DNA of 64,000 nt from positions 7,890,437 through 7,954,436 of the forward strand of contig NW_004454178.1 of NCBI RefSeq assembly GCF_000283155.1, given 5' to 3'. Under the pieces are notes generated by a model. The model had not been told where the DNA came from, did no database searches, and worked only from the letters and a program-made list of their open reading frames with translations. The DNA is from Ceratotherium simum simum (lineage: Eukaryota; Chordata; Mammalia; Perissodactyla; Rhinocerotidae). How positions within the stretch are numbered: the stretch's first letter is position 1; each line of letters opens with the position of its first letter. Below, piece after piece: positions 10,336 through 22,110 of the stretch. The position numbers and the translations under genes are program-made.

Positions 10336-11844
10336 GTTCCGCCCATCACTGCATGCATTCTACTTCTATAGGGGCTCGTGGTTCCTCATAATTTGAGCAT
10401 CAGGTCATTCAACAAACGTATTGAAATGCAGGTCCTCTTGAACAGAATATAGCTGGGTCTCTTGGCCACCACAAGGTGAAGCATCCCCAAATCATAAAAC
10501 TGAACGACACAGGTTGTTCTATAAGTTTTTTAAAGAAGCAGCACAAGTGTTTCCCCCAGAAAATCCAGAGCACACAGAGAACTTCCTCTGAATCCTCTTA
10601 CATAGCTCCCCTCTCATTAGTACTTGCCCCTGCCACTCGCAGCAGCTGAAAGAGTCTCCCTCTCTCTCTCCCTTTCCCAGTCTCCACACCATGCCTCCTG
10701 CAGACCCCTCCCCACATGCTATCCACATTCGCACATTCTCACGGTCTCACAATTCCCCCCTTAGTTTCTTGCTTTCTGTGTCTGACTCTCTAGGAGGGCA
10801 CAGACCAGAGGTCCGAGTCGGGTGGGAAGCACTGGGTAATTCTGGCATCCCTTGACAAGCTGGAATGACAGACACAACACACGGCCACAATTCTGGGAGT
10901 GTGTTGGTGGGAACACACCACAGCATGGACATGATTCTCCCACACATTACCAAGACCAGCCCCCCCGGCCGAAAGTGGAGACTCACATTCCAGGCATGGA
11001 AGACATCTCCTATCATTTGCTGAGCTGATCAGACACTAGAGGTATAGTCTCTGGCAATACAAGAGACAAGATGCTGAAAGCATCCCCCTACAGGAAGATG
11101 AGCAGAGAGCCAAGTGGGGAAGAGGGAGTATTTACTGAAAGTCAAAAGTGGAGATATCCTGAGGGGAAGATGAGTCTTACATGACTAAGGAAGAGATTAA
11201 CCCCCAAAGTGTCCAAGTACCAGGAGGCCACTGAAGCTTGTAGGAAGAACCCCAGCCATCCTGATCTGCCCTTGCAGCCAGCCCACGTGATGGCAGGCCA
11301 AGCAGCAGAGTTTTCACTCCCTTAGGATTAGTCTGTGAATCCTGCATTGCTGTGCCCTCTGCCCCTGCTTGTCATTACCTGCTTCCCATCCACACTGTAA
11401 GCTCCTGGAGGACAAGTTCTAAAACATCTTTGTGCCTGGATTCTTAGAAAATAATAAAATCAAATTAAGGGAATACAGGAAAAAGAAAGAATGTCTCTAG
11501 TCATCACATTTCTGCCCCATGAATAAAAGATGGGAAAGCTTCTGTCTTTCTACAAAACGTGATGGTCTCTGTTTCTCCCGATCATCTTCATGAAACTATA
11601 TCAGAATTGTCAGTGTCTTACAATGAGTTTTTGTGACTCAATCACTCTTCACTGTAGAATGGATTGGAAAGCCAGACTCAAGGATATTATTTGGGTTCCT
11701 AGAGTGAGGCTTGACTGTGGGACTCCAGAAAGTCAATGTGACTGGCTATAGCCTTGAAGGTGTTGGGTAAAACTTCAGGAATATTATCATCAGGAATATG
11801 ATTAGTTATTAGGAGGGTTATTTGCCTGTCTGTTGTCAGATGCA
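10336..11844. other. Unique sequence, no gene seen
   Basis: The minus-strand frames at 10747-11016 and 10761-10943 overlap in different registers and lack motifs. No promoter or CpG island is visible. Confidence 0.35.
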
Positions 11845-12295
11845 TTGCCAGCCCTGCTCTGTCCTGTTCTGTATCATAGGGATCTGACCCCTGCCAGCTA
11901 CATTTCCCAAACTCCCCGTCCAACTGGCTTCTGATTAAGTTTGGCAATGGGCGATCTCAGCGGAACATTGGAGGAAGGAGAAAACCCAGGTGCTCCCCTC
12001 ACTCCATGTTTTAGGAGACATCGCAGCAGCAGCTCAGTCTCTTTTGGGGTTCCACTTCCACCGGGAAGCCTCTCCCTCTACAAATCTCATTCCTAAACTC
12101 TGGTAACACCACCTCCTCTCTTTGCCACTCCAGCCCTAGAGGTAGAAGTGGTTTCCTGCTAATCCAGGGTTTGCCTTACCCATTTGCCCTTTTAGTTCCA
12201 CCAACCTTAATATGTAGCTAGTTTCTCATATTAAGGTTCCTCTCTGGACCTACATGGCATAGACTCTGTTTTCCTGGCTGAACCTTGACCAATAC
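11845..12295. repeat. Ancient interspersed repeat, family unresolved
   Basis: The run 'gccagctacatttcccaaac' then 'caactggcttctgattaagt' then 'ccagccctagaggtagaagt', with a terminal 'gaaccttgaccaatacagct', is a layout I recognise as a dispersed mammalian repeat but cannot name. A shorter relative may lie at 34080-34260 ('ttggcagctggctttagatg', 'ttggccaatggaagacacta'). Confidence 0.5.
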
Positions 12296-12914
12296 AGCTA
12301 CCATTTTATATGAGCCTTTCTCAGCTCCTACTGCTCTGCCTAAACTATGAGGAGTTTGAAACTATGTATATTATAAGTCTAATGATGAAGGATCTTTGGG
12401 TTCAACCAACTTCCTAAACTAGGCAGTAACCTGGCTGGAGGAGCTTTGACCACAGTGTGCTGGTAAACATGTAACAATGGGTTCTCTAAGAGAGAAGACC
12501 TCTGATTTACAGCATTTGCTGACTTCCATGGTGTAATTACTCCCACCACGGTGGATTTAAGCTACCAACACAATGACACTGAACATGGAATTGGAAAGAG
12601 ACACACAATGAGATTGAGCAGGTACAGCCAGTTTGTTGGAATTCTGAGGAGCAACAACCATATGCCCTGAGGCACTGAAGAGAGAAGGGTATTGGGCAAG
12701 CGTGAAATTGCTCTAAATAAAATGGAGAACTTTTGGAGGCTGCAGAGACAGCAGAGAGGCCCAGAAGGGGAGAGGAAGCAGCAGAGAGTCAAAAAGGGAA
12801 TTGGGAAAAAATGAGGAATGGGAAGTTGGAGAGTGAAGTGTTAAGAGTTGTGAGCTGTAGTTTCCTCCAAGGGAACTATGGAATCAACAGTAAAATATCT
12901 CCTTGTCATTAATG

Positions 12915-12952
12915 TGTTGGAGAGTTGGGATTATGTTGGAGAGTTGGGATTA
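12915..12952. repeat. Perfect 19-bp tandem duplication
   Basis: The unit 'tgttggagagttgggatta' occurs twice head to tail (12915-12933 and 12934-12952) with no mismatch. Such a clean duplication in neutral DNA suggests a recent replication-slippage event. Confidence 0.9.
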
Positions 12953-13014
12953 TTTGAGGGGTGAATTGAAGAGCTAAGGGAGTTGCCAAAGAAGGACCCA
13001 GCACAGGTGGGTTA

Positions 13015-13170
13015 CAAAGGATCACAGGGCCATGTTGTTAGAAGGGGCCTCAGATTCATCCATTCCAACATCATTACTTAACAGATAAAGAAACTGAGCC
13101 TCAGAAAGGCCACGCCCACCCAGACAGATAGTGGCAGAATCCAAACTCAAACCTGGGTTTCTTGCAAGAC
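13015..13170 (-). repeat. MIR SINE, reverse
   Basis: 'cagataaagaaactgagcct' followed by 'cagaaaggccacgcccaccc' and 'aacctgggtttcttgc' is the reverse MIR core leading into the tRNA-related head. Confidence 0.7.
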
Positions 13171-13480
13171 CATTCATTCATCAATTCATTCAACAAATAT
13201 TGCTTGGCAGTGGAAGTCTGTTGCAAGCTTTGCAGACATGGTCCTTATCTTCAAAGACCTTACTGTCCAACGGAAGAAAGAAGGATTAAATAGCTTTTCA
13301 CAGTTTGTAACTATTTTTTCACTTGTTAGGTGCTATGAAGGAAAAATATAGGATGCTTTTGTAGACCTCATATGAAGACCTGATTTAGACCAAAGGGTGC
13401 AGGAAGGCATCTCTGAGGAACTCTGTCCCTGAGCTGAGATAAGAAGGAAGAACACGAGTCTCTCAGGTAAAGATGAGGAT
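13165..13480 (-). repeat. L2-type LINE 3' region, reverse
   Basis: It starts with 'ttcattcaacaaatattg', the reversed L2 terminus. It then continues through 'gacatggtccttatcttcaa' and 'ggtgctatgaaggaaaaata' in the order typical of this family. Confidence 0.55.
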
Positions 13481-14500
13481 AAAGAAGGTTCCAGGTAGAA
13501 GGATGTCACAGGCAGTGGTTCTGTTTCAGGGTCTGAGTCCCCACACAAGTTCCACTTATATAGCAGGTCTTCTCTTTTATCACCAAACAGCCCAAAATGT
13601 GTTGAAACCTAAAGCCCTGAGTGTAAACAAGAGGATAAAATGTTGTCATAATGCAGTATCTTGAATTTAGGTGCAAATGTAAGAGGGTGATTGGCTTTTA
13701 CCCGTATGCTTTGGAACGAAAACTGGTGCGTGTCTTGAGCCTGGACGGTGCCACCAGAATACTTAACCTCTCTCAATCAGTACAGCCCGCAAACTCCACA
13801 CCAAGGTGAAGCCCCTGCCTCTCTCTGTGAGGAAAACTGAGATGAAAGAACACATTCCCCAGCTCATGCCTTTGTACTTCTACCTGCCAAAACCCAATGG
13901 TCATGTCTCTGCGTCTCCTCTGACAGTTTGAGGTAGATGGAGCACTCTGGGAGCCCACAAGTTCCTGGGGCAATGGCCCATTCCCTCTCCACCTGTGGCA
14001 TGGGAGCTGCCATCCATCCCTCTCTCCTGGGTTTTAACCCCTCCCCTCAGCCACTTTCCTTGCAACTTGGTCTACTGAGGCTAGGAGGAGACAGTAAAGC
14101 TTACTTTTCTTGTTGAGCAAATCCATCATATCATGCGTCCTAGTCAACATTTTCAAATAGCAACTAGATCCAGGTTTATATTCGGAGTTTTTCATGACTC
14201 CTCCAGCCCTTAACTTTGGACAAAGCAAACACCACCATCACTACATCTCAGACAGACTTGCTACAAAAATTTGGATCAATTTTATTTTCCTCATCTCTAA
14301 AATGGACGCCTACAGACCAACCTTTGCAGAGAAGTGGCTGTAAGGAAAAACAAACAACCCACTTGTAAATGCTCTGGATTTCTTCCTGAAGCACCATCTA
14401 GAGAGCCTAGTTCTATAATCTCGTGGATAAGATGGTGACGTCTTTTGTGAGAAGTGTCTTTTTCCAGGAGGCCAGAATTCCAGCCCACTAATATTTTATG
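13481..14500. other. Unique sequence, no gene seen
   Basis: Short frames on both strands have no motif. A possible MIR scrap ('ttcctcatctctaaaatgg') lies near 14290. Confidence 0.35.
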
Positions 14501-14504
14501 ACTT

Positions 14505-14575
14505 TTGGCATGTTGCTTGAGTTCCTTCAGACTCAGTTTCCCTTCTTTGGAAAACGGGATAAATAATACTGTCTA
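14505..14575 (+). repeat. MIR SINE fragment
   Basis: 'tggcatgttgcttgagttcc' then 'agactcagtttcccttcttt' then 'aaaacgggataaataatact' reproduces the 3' half of MIR in order. Confidence 0.7.
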
Positions 14576-16640
14576 GTCAATGGGCACCATAGGAACAGTT
14601 CCTGAAACAATTGTGTGCACTTTAGAAGACTTCAGGGACATCCAAGTTTTTGTGATTTTTTTTTCATATTGAATCACTGCAACTAGAGGCAGGGGCTTTA
14701 AAAAATCCAAGCGGGGAAGTCAGCTAAGATGTGCACACAAGTCACTGTGTCTCCTTTTGGCATATGACATGACAGTGCATTGTGATGTCAAGGATAAGCG
14801 TTTTCCATCAGTATTTTTTAAATGTGCTGAGTCTCTTTCTCCTGAGGCTCCTGGATGCAAGAGGCTGAATAGATGGGAGTTGCTGGTGTCTCTGGAGAAG
14901 AGTTTATTTCCTTTCCCAGGCTTCCCAACCCCACCCAAGATCACTTGTCATTGAGATTAACCTTTGTAGAGAAGCACCCAGGAGTGGAACTCTCTGGGAG
15001 TGTGGGAGATTTTTCAGGATGTCAGTAACTGGTAAGTGTGTGTGACTCAAGAAGTACACACATCTGTGTTAGAAAAGAAGGCTGAGGTTGCAAAACATAC
15101 CCAGGAAAGGGAGAGAGAGGATGTTATACCTTCACTACCTCACTGTTCTGAAACCGGAAAACATTGATCCTGTCCCTCTGGGCATTCAACATTCCACTCA
15201 CAAACTCCCCTCCCTGGAAACCCTCTCTGATTCAGTTAATCAAACGTTCCAGAAACCAGCCCTTCCCCCATCCCAAACCATAGGATTTACTAGTTTTCAT
15301 GTGAAAGGTATTGATTCAGGAACTCCTGAGGGCCCCCTGCTAAACCATTGATTTCTGTGAAACGCCCTGCTCCTAATGCATTTTGCAGGTCCCAGAATTC
15401 TGTTCTCTTGTGTTCCTTTCCATTTTCTTCATTGTAAGCCCCTCCTCCCTCACATAAACCCTAACTTGGGTTTAAGACCTTCCTGGAAGATGATTCTATA
15501 GCCTCCCTTTCTAGACCTTCCCACCCCTCACTCTCATTCAAATGAGAGAATCACTAAAGGCCTCCTTGTCCTTGCCCCCCAGCAGACCCTCATAAATCCA
15601 CAGTGAAGTTCTGTTTCTTTTTTTTAATTAAAGCGTCCAAATAATTAATGATCAACCCCATTTGTGCCATTGAAAACCCAAATGTCACACGGCTGAAAAG
15701 ACCCAACCAAATAATTCAGTGTACCCTATAAAGCTCTAAAAAAGCAGACCCAAGAGGCCTGCATGACTGGTTTCTGTGCTGTCTGAAAATCTTGGTTGGG
15801 TTTTGGGCACTTGATTGGATTCCAGGAATAATGTGCCCTGAGCACAAAGGGCTCTTTTGATGTGTCTGTGCCGTGGCTCCTCCCCTTCCCTCCTCACTTT
15901 ACCTGGGATACACATTCTCCTTGTCTCCCAACTTGGAAAAAATAACCCGTGGAAGAGGGGGAAAAAACAGCAGAGGGAAAGTCCGAGGGTGGGGGTTGGG
16001 GGAAACTGTAGTTCTTCGCTAAGTTTGGTTACTGAAGTCTGGTTATTCCAGAGGAATAGAAGAAATGGAGTTTATACAATGTCTGCGACCAGACACTGGA
16101 AAAATGTAATGAAAAGATGCCTCTTGTTTGAATGTGGCCCCTTGAGCTATGAGTAATGAATCTCCCAGCAAGGACCTGCTATTTTCAAAAGTCAGAAGAA
16201 CTGCAGGTTACCAACCCTGGAAATCAACGTGGATTTACATGCCTAATTCAGGCAGAGAATCCGTAGAGAGTCCAGCCTGTTGATTTTTCATGAGTACTAG
16301 AATCGTCAAGAAAGATGGAGAGAAAGGAGACAGAGTCCCCATTACTAGAATGCCCTGAAAAAAATGACAGAGCCAGCTAAAGGCCAGTATTAGGCATTGG
16401 CCCTGGGAGACAAGGAGTGTGGTTCTAGCCCCAGCTGTGGAGATGCCCAGATTGGCAGCAAAGGGCAGTGAGATGGTGGTAGTAGAAAGCTACTCAAAGA
16501 GGTCATTCTGGGCTACCCTGAAGAGGCTGTCTTATCCTCCTAGTCTTGTTTTCTGTGTCTGCAAAAAGATGAACATGAACTACATCAGCTTGGAGATTCT
16601 GTTTCAGAAATCTATTGCGGCCCCTAAAGTAATGGCTTAA
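14576..16640. other. Unique sequence with an AT-rich TAAT-motif cluster
   Basis: No exon or repeat recognised. Between 15621 and 15700 there is a cluster of homeodomain-type cores (TTTAATTAAA at 15624-15633, ATAATTAATGATCAA at 15641-15655) in otherwise ordinary sequence. This is a candidate regulatory element only by motif content. Confidence 0.3.
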
Positions 16641-16654
16641 GATCAAGCCAATCT

Positions 16655-16915
16655 ACTTATTTAGGTCTTCTTTAATTTCAATTATGTTCTAGATATATCT
16701 GTGTAGTGGTTGTATACATATAGATTCATTACATTTACTCCAAGTATTTGATATTTCTGATGCTATTATAAAAGGTTTATCTTTTTCAACTTTATTTTTT
16801 AATTATTTGCTGCTAGTATATAGAAATACAATTAATTTTGTATATTGAATTCAAACACAGTGACATCATCAAATCATTTATGAATTCTAATAATTTATCT
16901 ATAGATTCTCAGTCT
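16655..16915 (-). mobile_element. L1 ORF2 fragment, reverse
   Basis: 'ttatttaggtcttctttaat', 'tgatgctattataaaaggtt', 'agtatatagaaatacaatta' and 'attttgtatattgaattc' occur in the order of the reverse-complemented L1 ORF2 segment downstream of the reverse transcriptase core. No open frame survives and no 3' end is visible. Confidence 0.75.
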
Positions 16916-16974
16916 GTCTTCTCCTCACCATCAGCTCTCAGCTTGTGAGATCACAGGGAAGATGTTTGATATAT

Positions 16975-17370
16975 TTGTTAAGTTTCTTAGGCTGCAAGCA
17001 ACAGAAGTGACTCTGGCTAACTTAAATTTAAAGTAGGATTTATCTTAAGGCTATGGGATAGTTCTACGAGTCACAGGAAAAAAATGAACTATCAGACCTC
17101 AACAAAGGACAGGGCCCAGAATAGCCCTAGGGAATAAATTGTCTCTTCAGAATGCTCTACTAGGATGAACTCTGAATTCCTTTGAGTTACTCCTCTAAAG
17201 ATTCAAATTCCTCAGAGATCAAATCTTGTTGCCCCTGTTTAGGTCCAACCATTGACCATGTTGCCAGTTGGTTGACATGCAATTCCAGTGGAGTGATACC
17301 CCAAAGGAAATTCACCATGCTGTTATAAGAAGAAGGGAGAATTGATGCTGGAGAGACAAGACAACACACA
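16975..17370. repeat. Possible interspersed repeat, family unresolved
   Basis: The opening 'ttaggctgcaagcaacagaa' with 'gactctggctaacttaaa' resembles the edge of a widespread mammalian repeat. The rest is too diverged for me to place. Confidence 0.35.
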
Positions 17371-17399
17371 GCTACCATGTACAGTATCTAATTAAACCT

Positions 17400-18540
17400 T
17401 TCTGCCCCTCACCCATCTTATCAGGTACACAGGTTAGCACTTAAATTATGGTGATGATAGTGGTGATGGAGAAGATTACATCTCACACAGCCCTGTCTTC
17501 CTATCTAGGCATCAAAAACACTTGGCTCACTGTCAATGACCCACGTCGTTCACTTAACATGAAAGTGGATCCTTTGCCTAACTTGCTTCCCTGGGCTTCA
17601 AACAACCACCTCTCCCTCATTAATATGCATTGTGCTGTTGAAATAGGTTTGGTTAATAATCAAATGCATGTGTGTTCTATCTTGCTTTCTTGCCTCTTTC
17701 TTCTGTCTCTTTCTAAGGGTGGTGGTGTGTTTACTTTGCTGCGGTTACTTTGGAACAAGAGACCTAGTATTTATTCCGATACAGTCAGTAACTACATTGC
17801 ATTCTATCTGCTTGTTGAACTGCTGACTCTGGGCTCGAGCACACTTACTGTATAAAAGATGTTTGTGGGTTTCCTAGGTGTTTTTAATCCGTAAGAAAAT
17901 GGATTGAGGTCACAATGATCAATTTTCTTAAGGAGAGAATTATAGTGAAAATGAAGTGAGGTTAAAAGGCCCTTATCTTTCCATCACTCATCTCCACCTT
18001 TATTTATTGCCCTCTCTGGTTTTCATTAGCATGCTGACAACTGGAGGCATAGACATTTTCATCCACACTCCAACTACTGCCCTGATTTCAGTTCCCAGTT
18101 ATGAAACCTAATCTAAACCTTAGAAGGGAAGCTACAAACTATAACTTTAAATTTCAGTTTACAGAGGCCCCCAGATGATTCCAGGAATTGAGCTGGGAGA
18201 GGTCCTGGGAATCAGAAACCAAACTACCACCTCCTTCCTCCCCTCAAAGGACCCGAGGACATTTGAAACCAAACTCATAAAATACCATTTTTACGACATC
18301 TCAACTGAGAAAAATTGCAAGAGAACGTCTCATCCCATCTCCCTCCTGGCAACTGTCCTAACTAATCCCAGACAGAAAGAGGTGTCTCTTATTCTTCAAG
18401 ATCACTTGAAGGACATTTCACAATTTCTCTAGTCACCTGTTTCAAAATATATGAGCTGGATGCCAGGAAAATCTTCCTCATATTCAAACACCAGTTCTTC
18501 CTTCAATTCAGACCATTTGGGTAATTAACGTATAAAATTT
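17400..18540. other. Unique sequence, 135-codon frame not believed
   Basis: A plus-strand frame at 17448-17855 is open for 135 codons but shows no domain and no coding-like composition. Octamer-like ATGCAT cores occur at 17620-17680. I see nothing else. Confidence 0.35.
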
Positions 18541-18884
18541 CATAACTGGAAGAGACTTTAAATACCATTTAGTCTAGAGGTTACAACTGGTGACCCAGGG
18601 ATGAAGACATTTTTTACTGGGGCCATAGAAAGTTTAATTTTTGAATTTTTGAAATAGTTGCCAATGCTTAGATACTGAGATATTTCTTTTTGTAAAATCC
18701 ATACAGCTGCATCTCTAGAAAAGTTAGAAGATCTGGAAACACTGTTGCCCTCATTCTTATGGCAACCATCAGAATTGGGCACTCCTCTTTAGACTGGGGT
18801 CATAGGGGGAAAACAAACTCTGGCACATTAAAGAACCTACCAGGCCTGCATATGTCATTTCCCCTAAATGACTAGCCCCTGTCA

Positions 18885-19020
18885 GCATCTAAATTTGTGA
18901 TCTCTGCTTTTTGCTCATGAGAAAACTGAGAATCAGAAAAATGGGTTGACTAAGGTCACCAGCTCTAAGTGTGACAAGAACTAGAACCGGGGACTCATGC
19001 ATCCTGGTCCAATGCTCTTC
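18885..19020 (-). repeat. MIR SINE, reverse
   Basis: 'ctcatgagaaaactgagaat' followed by 'ggttgactaaggtcaccagc' and 'gaaccggggactcatgca' is the reverse MIR core, nearly in register. Confidence 0.75.
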
Positions 19021-19295
19021 TCCTATAGAGCACTGATTTTAGGTTGTAGCCACGCTGACCTGGGGCAGCTGAAGAAAAAAGTTATAGAAAATGGGAGGTG
19101 GTGTAATAAAAGTCAAAACCTACAATTTTCCTATTTCCTGTCACTTTTTATAGTCCTTGGGTTGGCTCAGCAGTATGCTGATAGAGGTGTGCCCTATGAC
19201 CAGTAAGGAAGAAAACTGGCTGATACCCAGTGAACAGCAAAGGAAAGGTTCAATGGGAAGGCTTGGAAGACCCAGGCTCATTTTTATGTTGAGGA

Positions 19296-19308
19296 GTGTG
19301 TGTGTGTG

Positions 19309-19339
<31 letters not shown>
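19296..19339. repeat. (TG)n microsatellite
   Basis: Long alternating TG run with one 'ca' interruption near 19309. The two opposing frames here are repeat translations. Confidence 0.95.
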
Positions 19340-19342
<3 letters not shown>

Positions 19343-20523
19343 AGAGGTGGTTCTCAGTGCTTTTAATCTAGAAAAAAAGGAAAAGAAGCAAGGTGATTTG
19401 CCCATTTTCATTTCTGACTCTGGATTATAGTCAGGTGAAGACAAAGGGAGGACTTGCAGAGAATATGGATGTACTGGGGAATTTTGCCTACCAAGAAAGT
19501 AAAAACCAAAGATTCCAATCTTAAGTGTATGTTTACAAGAGGCTGTTAACCTTCAAGGTCAATTTGGCAAAAATAAAAGTTGAATAGTATATTTCTCAAG
19601 GGATTTATTGACCTAGTTTTTTGTTGTTAGGTAGATATGATCCAAAACAGTCTTTGGAGCCTCTGTGGAGGGAGTAACTCCTGGACAGAGTAAGAATTTC
19701 ATGATAACCCTCTCTTGTAACAAGAAAGAAAAAAAAAGTGTTCAACATTAAGGCAACATGTACAGCCCCAAAGTATCTGATCGTTGCAGTCAGTTCAGGC
19801 TCTGAATAGGCTAGCTATCATGTGGTCAAAACAGCTGAAGGATTAAGGCATCATCATAACCACCAGTTGCTTCAGCTAAGTATCAACAAATCCTTTGAAA
19901 TGGTTTCTAGCTGTGAATGTGGCTCAACATAGAGAAAAATGGCCAAACAAGGCTTCCAGATTTCCTTCCTGTAGCTCTTCACTCAGAACCAAGAAGTGCC
20001 AGAGAAGGAGTCCTTCTTCCCAAGAGCAAAGACATGACTTGAGCTTGAGATATTTGAGTTTAGTTGGAGTTTGAGGAGTCTACATCCCTCTATTTCCATT
20101 AAAACATTCACAACTGTTCATGAACTGTGTTCATGTATTGAATAGCTTTTGCTTTCTGGAGAAGTGGTGGGAAAGATGTAGCCAAGAGTTCTTTCTCAAG
20201 GTCAACTGATTTTTAATAACCTTAGTGGTCTTTGCAGGTTACAAAGCAAATTGGTGAACATCCATTCCCCCCCAGAGCTCACCAGCTGGAGAGACTGCAT
20301 TTACCAGTTGACCACCTCCTCACCCTCCCCTGACTTCCTCCTTTACAAAATCAGAAATAAATTAAAAGAGCATTCTGGAAGAGCCTGGTGGTCTTAATAA
20401 AATCATACTTAGTGGATTTGTCCTCCTTTTTGGTATTGCCAGAAAATCTTTTTTTAAATGGAGAATTTCTTTCCTCTGATGATAGTGAAGACTTTTCTAA
20501 CAAAACAAGAGAAATTTCATATT
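19340..20523. other. Unique sequence, no gene seen
   Basis: No repeat, exon or RNA gene recognised up to the ERE insertion site. Confidence 0.35.
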
Positions 20524-20539
20524 AGAAAATACAGTGTTA

Positions 20540-20747
20540 GGGCCGGCCCCGTGGCTTAGCGGTTAAGTGCTCGGGCTCCACTGCTGGCGGCCCGGGTTCG
20601 GATCCCGGATGCGCACTGACGCACCGCTTCTCCGGCCACGCTGAGGCCGAGTCCCACATACAGCAACTAGAAGAATGTGCAGCTGTGACATACAACTATC
20701 TACTGGGGCTTTGGGAGAAAGAAATAAATAAATAAAATTAAAAAAAA
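20540..20747 (+). mobile_element. ERE-type SINE, full length, perfect target-site duplication
   Basis: The head 'ggccggccccgtggcttagc' carries A-box and B-box-like sequences ('gcttagcggttaagtgctcg' and 'gggttcggatcccgg') of a tRNA-derived RNA polymerase III promoter. The body has 'cccacatacagcaactagaa' and the tail is A-rich. Exact 16-bp duplications 'agaaaatacagtgtta' flank it at 20524-20539 and 20748-20763. The intact duplication and intact tRNA-like boxes suggest a comparatively young insertion. Confidence 0.97.
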
Positions 20748-21156
20748 AGAAAATACAGTGTTAAATGGGGATGACATTGCAGGTCAATGGAGAAAAAGAA
20801 TAGAAGGTTATTAATATGCATTAAAAACTTTTAATTGAATACTCACGTCTCCCTTTAACAAGATTCTATTTAATGTTGAATAAATATATAGATATGAAAA
20901 AGAAAACTTAACACCTTTTAGAAGAAAGTATAGCATATTTAAAACTTTGGAATAGGAGGGAAGTTTTTTTAACCCATAACGCATGCACACACAAATTTTT
21001 TTAAGTAACAGCTTTAAAGAGGATTCAAAAATTCACTTACATTAAAATAAATACGAAACATATATAACAAAAGATACATTAAAAAGTGAAAAGATAAGCA
21101 AGAGACTGTCAGAAGATATTTGCAAACCCATAACTAACAAAACATTAGTTTCCAGG

Positions 21157-21453
21157 ATGTATAAAGGACTCCAAAAATTAATGAGTAAAAGAAAAACAAC
21201 TGTCAACAAGTCTAACATGCGTGTAATTGGAGTTCCAGAAGGAAAGGAGAAAGAGATTAGGGCAAAAGAAATATGTGAAGAAATAATGACCAAAAAACTT
21301 CCCAAATTTGGTGAAAGACCAATTCAAGCAGCTCAGCAAACCCCAATCATGAATTTGACAAATTCAAAGATAGCCCTGCCTGGACACGTTGTAATCAAAC
21401 TGCTGAAAACTATGAATAAAGAACAAATCTTGAAAGCAGTTAGAGAAAAATAA
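21157..21453 (+). pseudogene. L1 ORF1p fragment, still open
   Basis: From about 21214 the translation contains 'RVIGVPEGKEKE', then 'EICEEIMTKKLPKF', 'HVVIKLLKTMNKEQIL' and 'KAVREK'. This follows the RRM and C-terminal order of L1 ORF1p: an I-G-x-P-E motif, a helical segment with ENFP-like residues, an 'HIIIKxxKxxxKExIL' strand, and 'KAAREK'. ORF1p is a trimeric RNA-binding chaperone needed for L1 retrotransposition. The coiled coil is absent, the first ~19 codons come from non-homologous upstream sequence, and the frame stops right after 'REK'. This is a fragment of a dead element, not a gene. Confidence 0.8.
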
Positions 21454-21790
21454 TACATTACATACAGGAGAACAATGATTCAAATGACAATGGATTTCTC
21501 ATCAGGAACCACGGAAGTGAGAACACAGTGGAATAACATCTTTAAAGTGCTGAAAGGAAAAACAACTATCAACCCATAATTTTATATCCAGCAAAAATAT
21601 TCTTCAGAAATAAAAGTAAAGCTATTTTCAGATAAAGAAAATCTAAGAGAATTACTGCTAACAGACCAGCACTACAAAAAATGCTGACAGCAGTTCCTTA
21701 GCTTGCAAGAATATGATACTAGAGTAACACCGTATCTATAGGAAACAATAGAGTATCAAAAATGGTAAATGATAAATATCTGATGTATAA

Positions 21791-22110
21791 TTCATGTTTC
21801 AACCAGACACGTATATAGATAGATAGAGAAAGAGAAAGGATTACTACAAAGAATTGGCTTATGCAACTATGGCATCTAGCTAGGGCAGGAGATCAAGATG
21901 GAAAGATAATGAGTAGGCTAGAACCTCACAGGGTTGGAGTCTCTGAGCTCAGAGAAAGCCTAAGCCACCTTGTAAAGGTCTCACCCAGGATAATATCCCT
22001 TTTGACTAATTTAATGTCAACTGGTTATAATTAGGGACTTTAATTATATCTACAAAATCCCTTCACAGCAGCACCTAGATCAGTGTTTGACTGAATAACT
22101 GGGAGTGTAA
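21791..22110. repeat. Repeat inserted within the L1, family unresolved
   Basis: 'gaattggcttatgcaactat' through 'cttcacagcagcacctagat' and 'cctacccaagttgatgcatc' has the layout of a known dispersed mammalian repeat that I cannot name. L1 inter-ORF sequence resumes afterwards. A short GATA-type simple run lies at its left edge (21817-21830). Confidence 0.45.

Noticed and set aside
17448..17855. 135-codon plus-strand frame
   Set aside because: No motif or coding-like composition; no evidence beyond openness.
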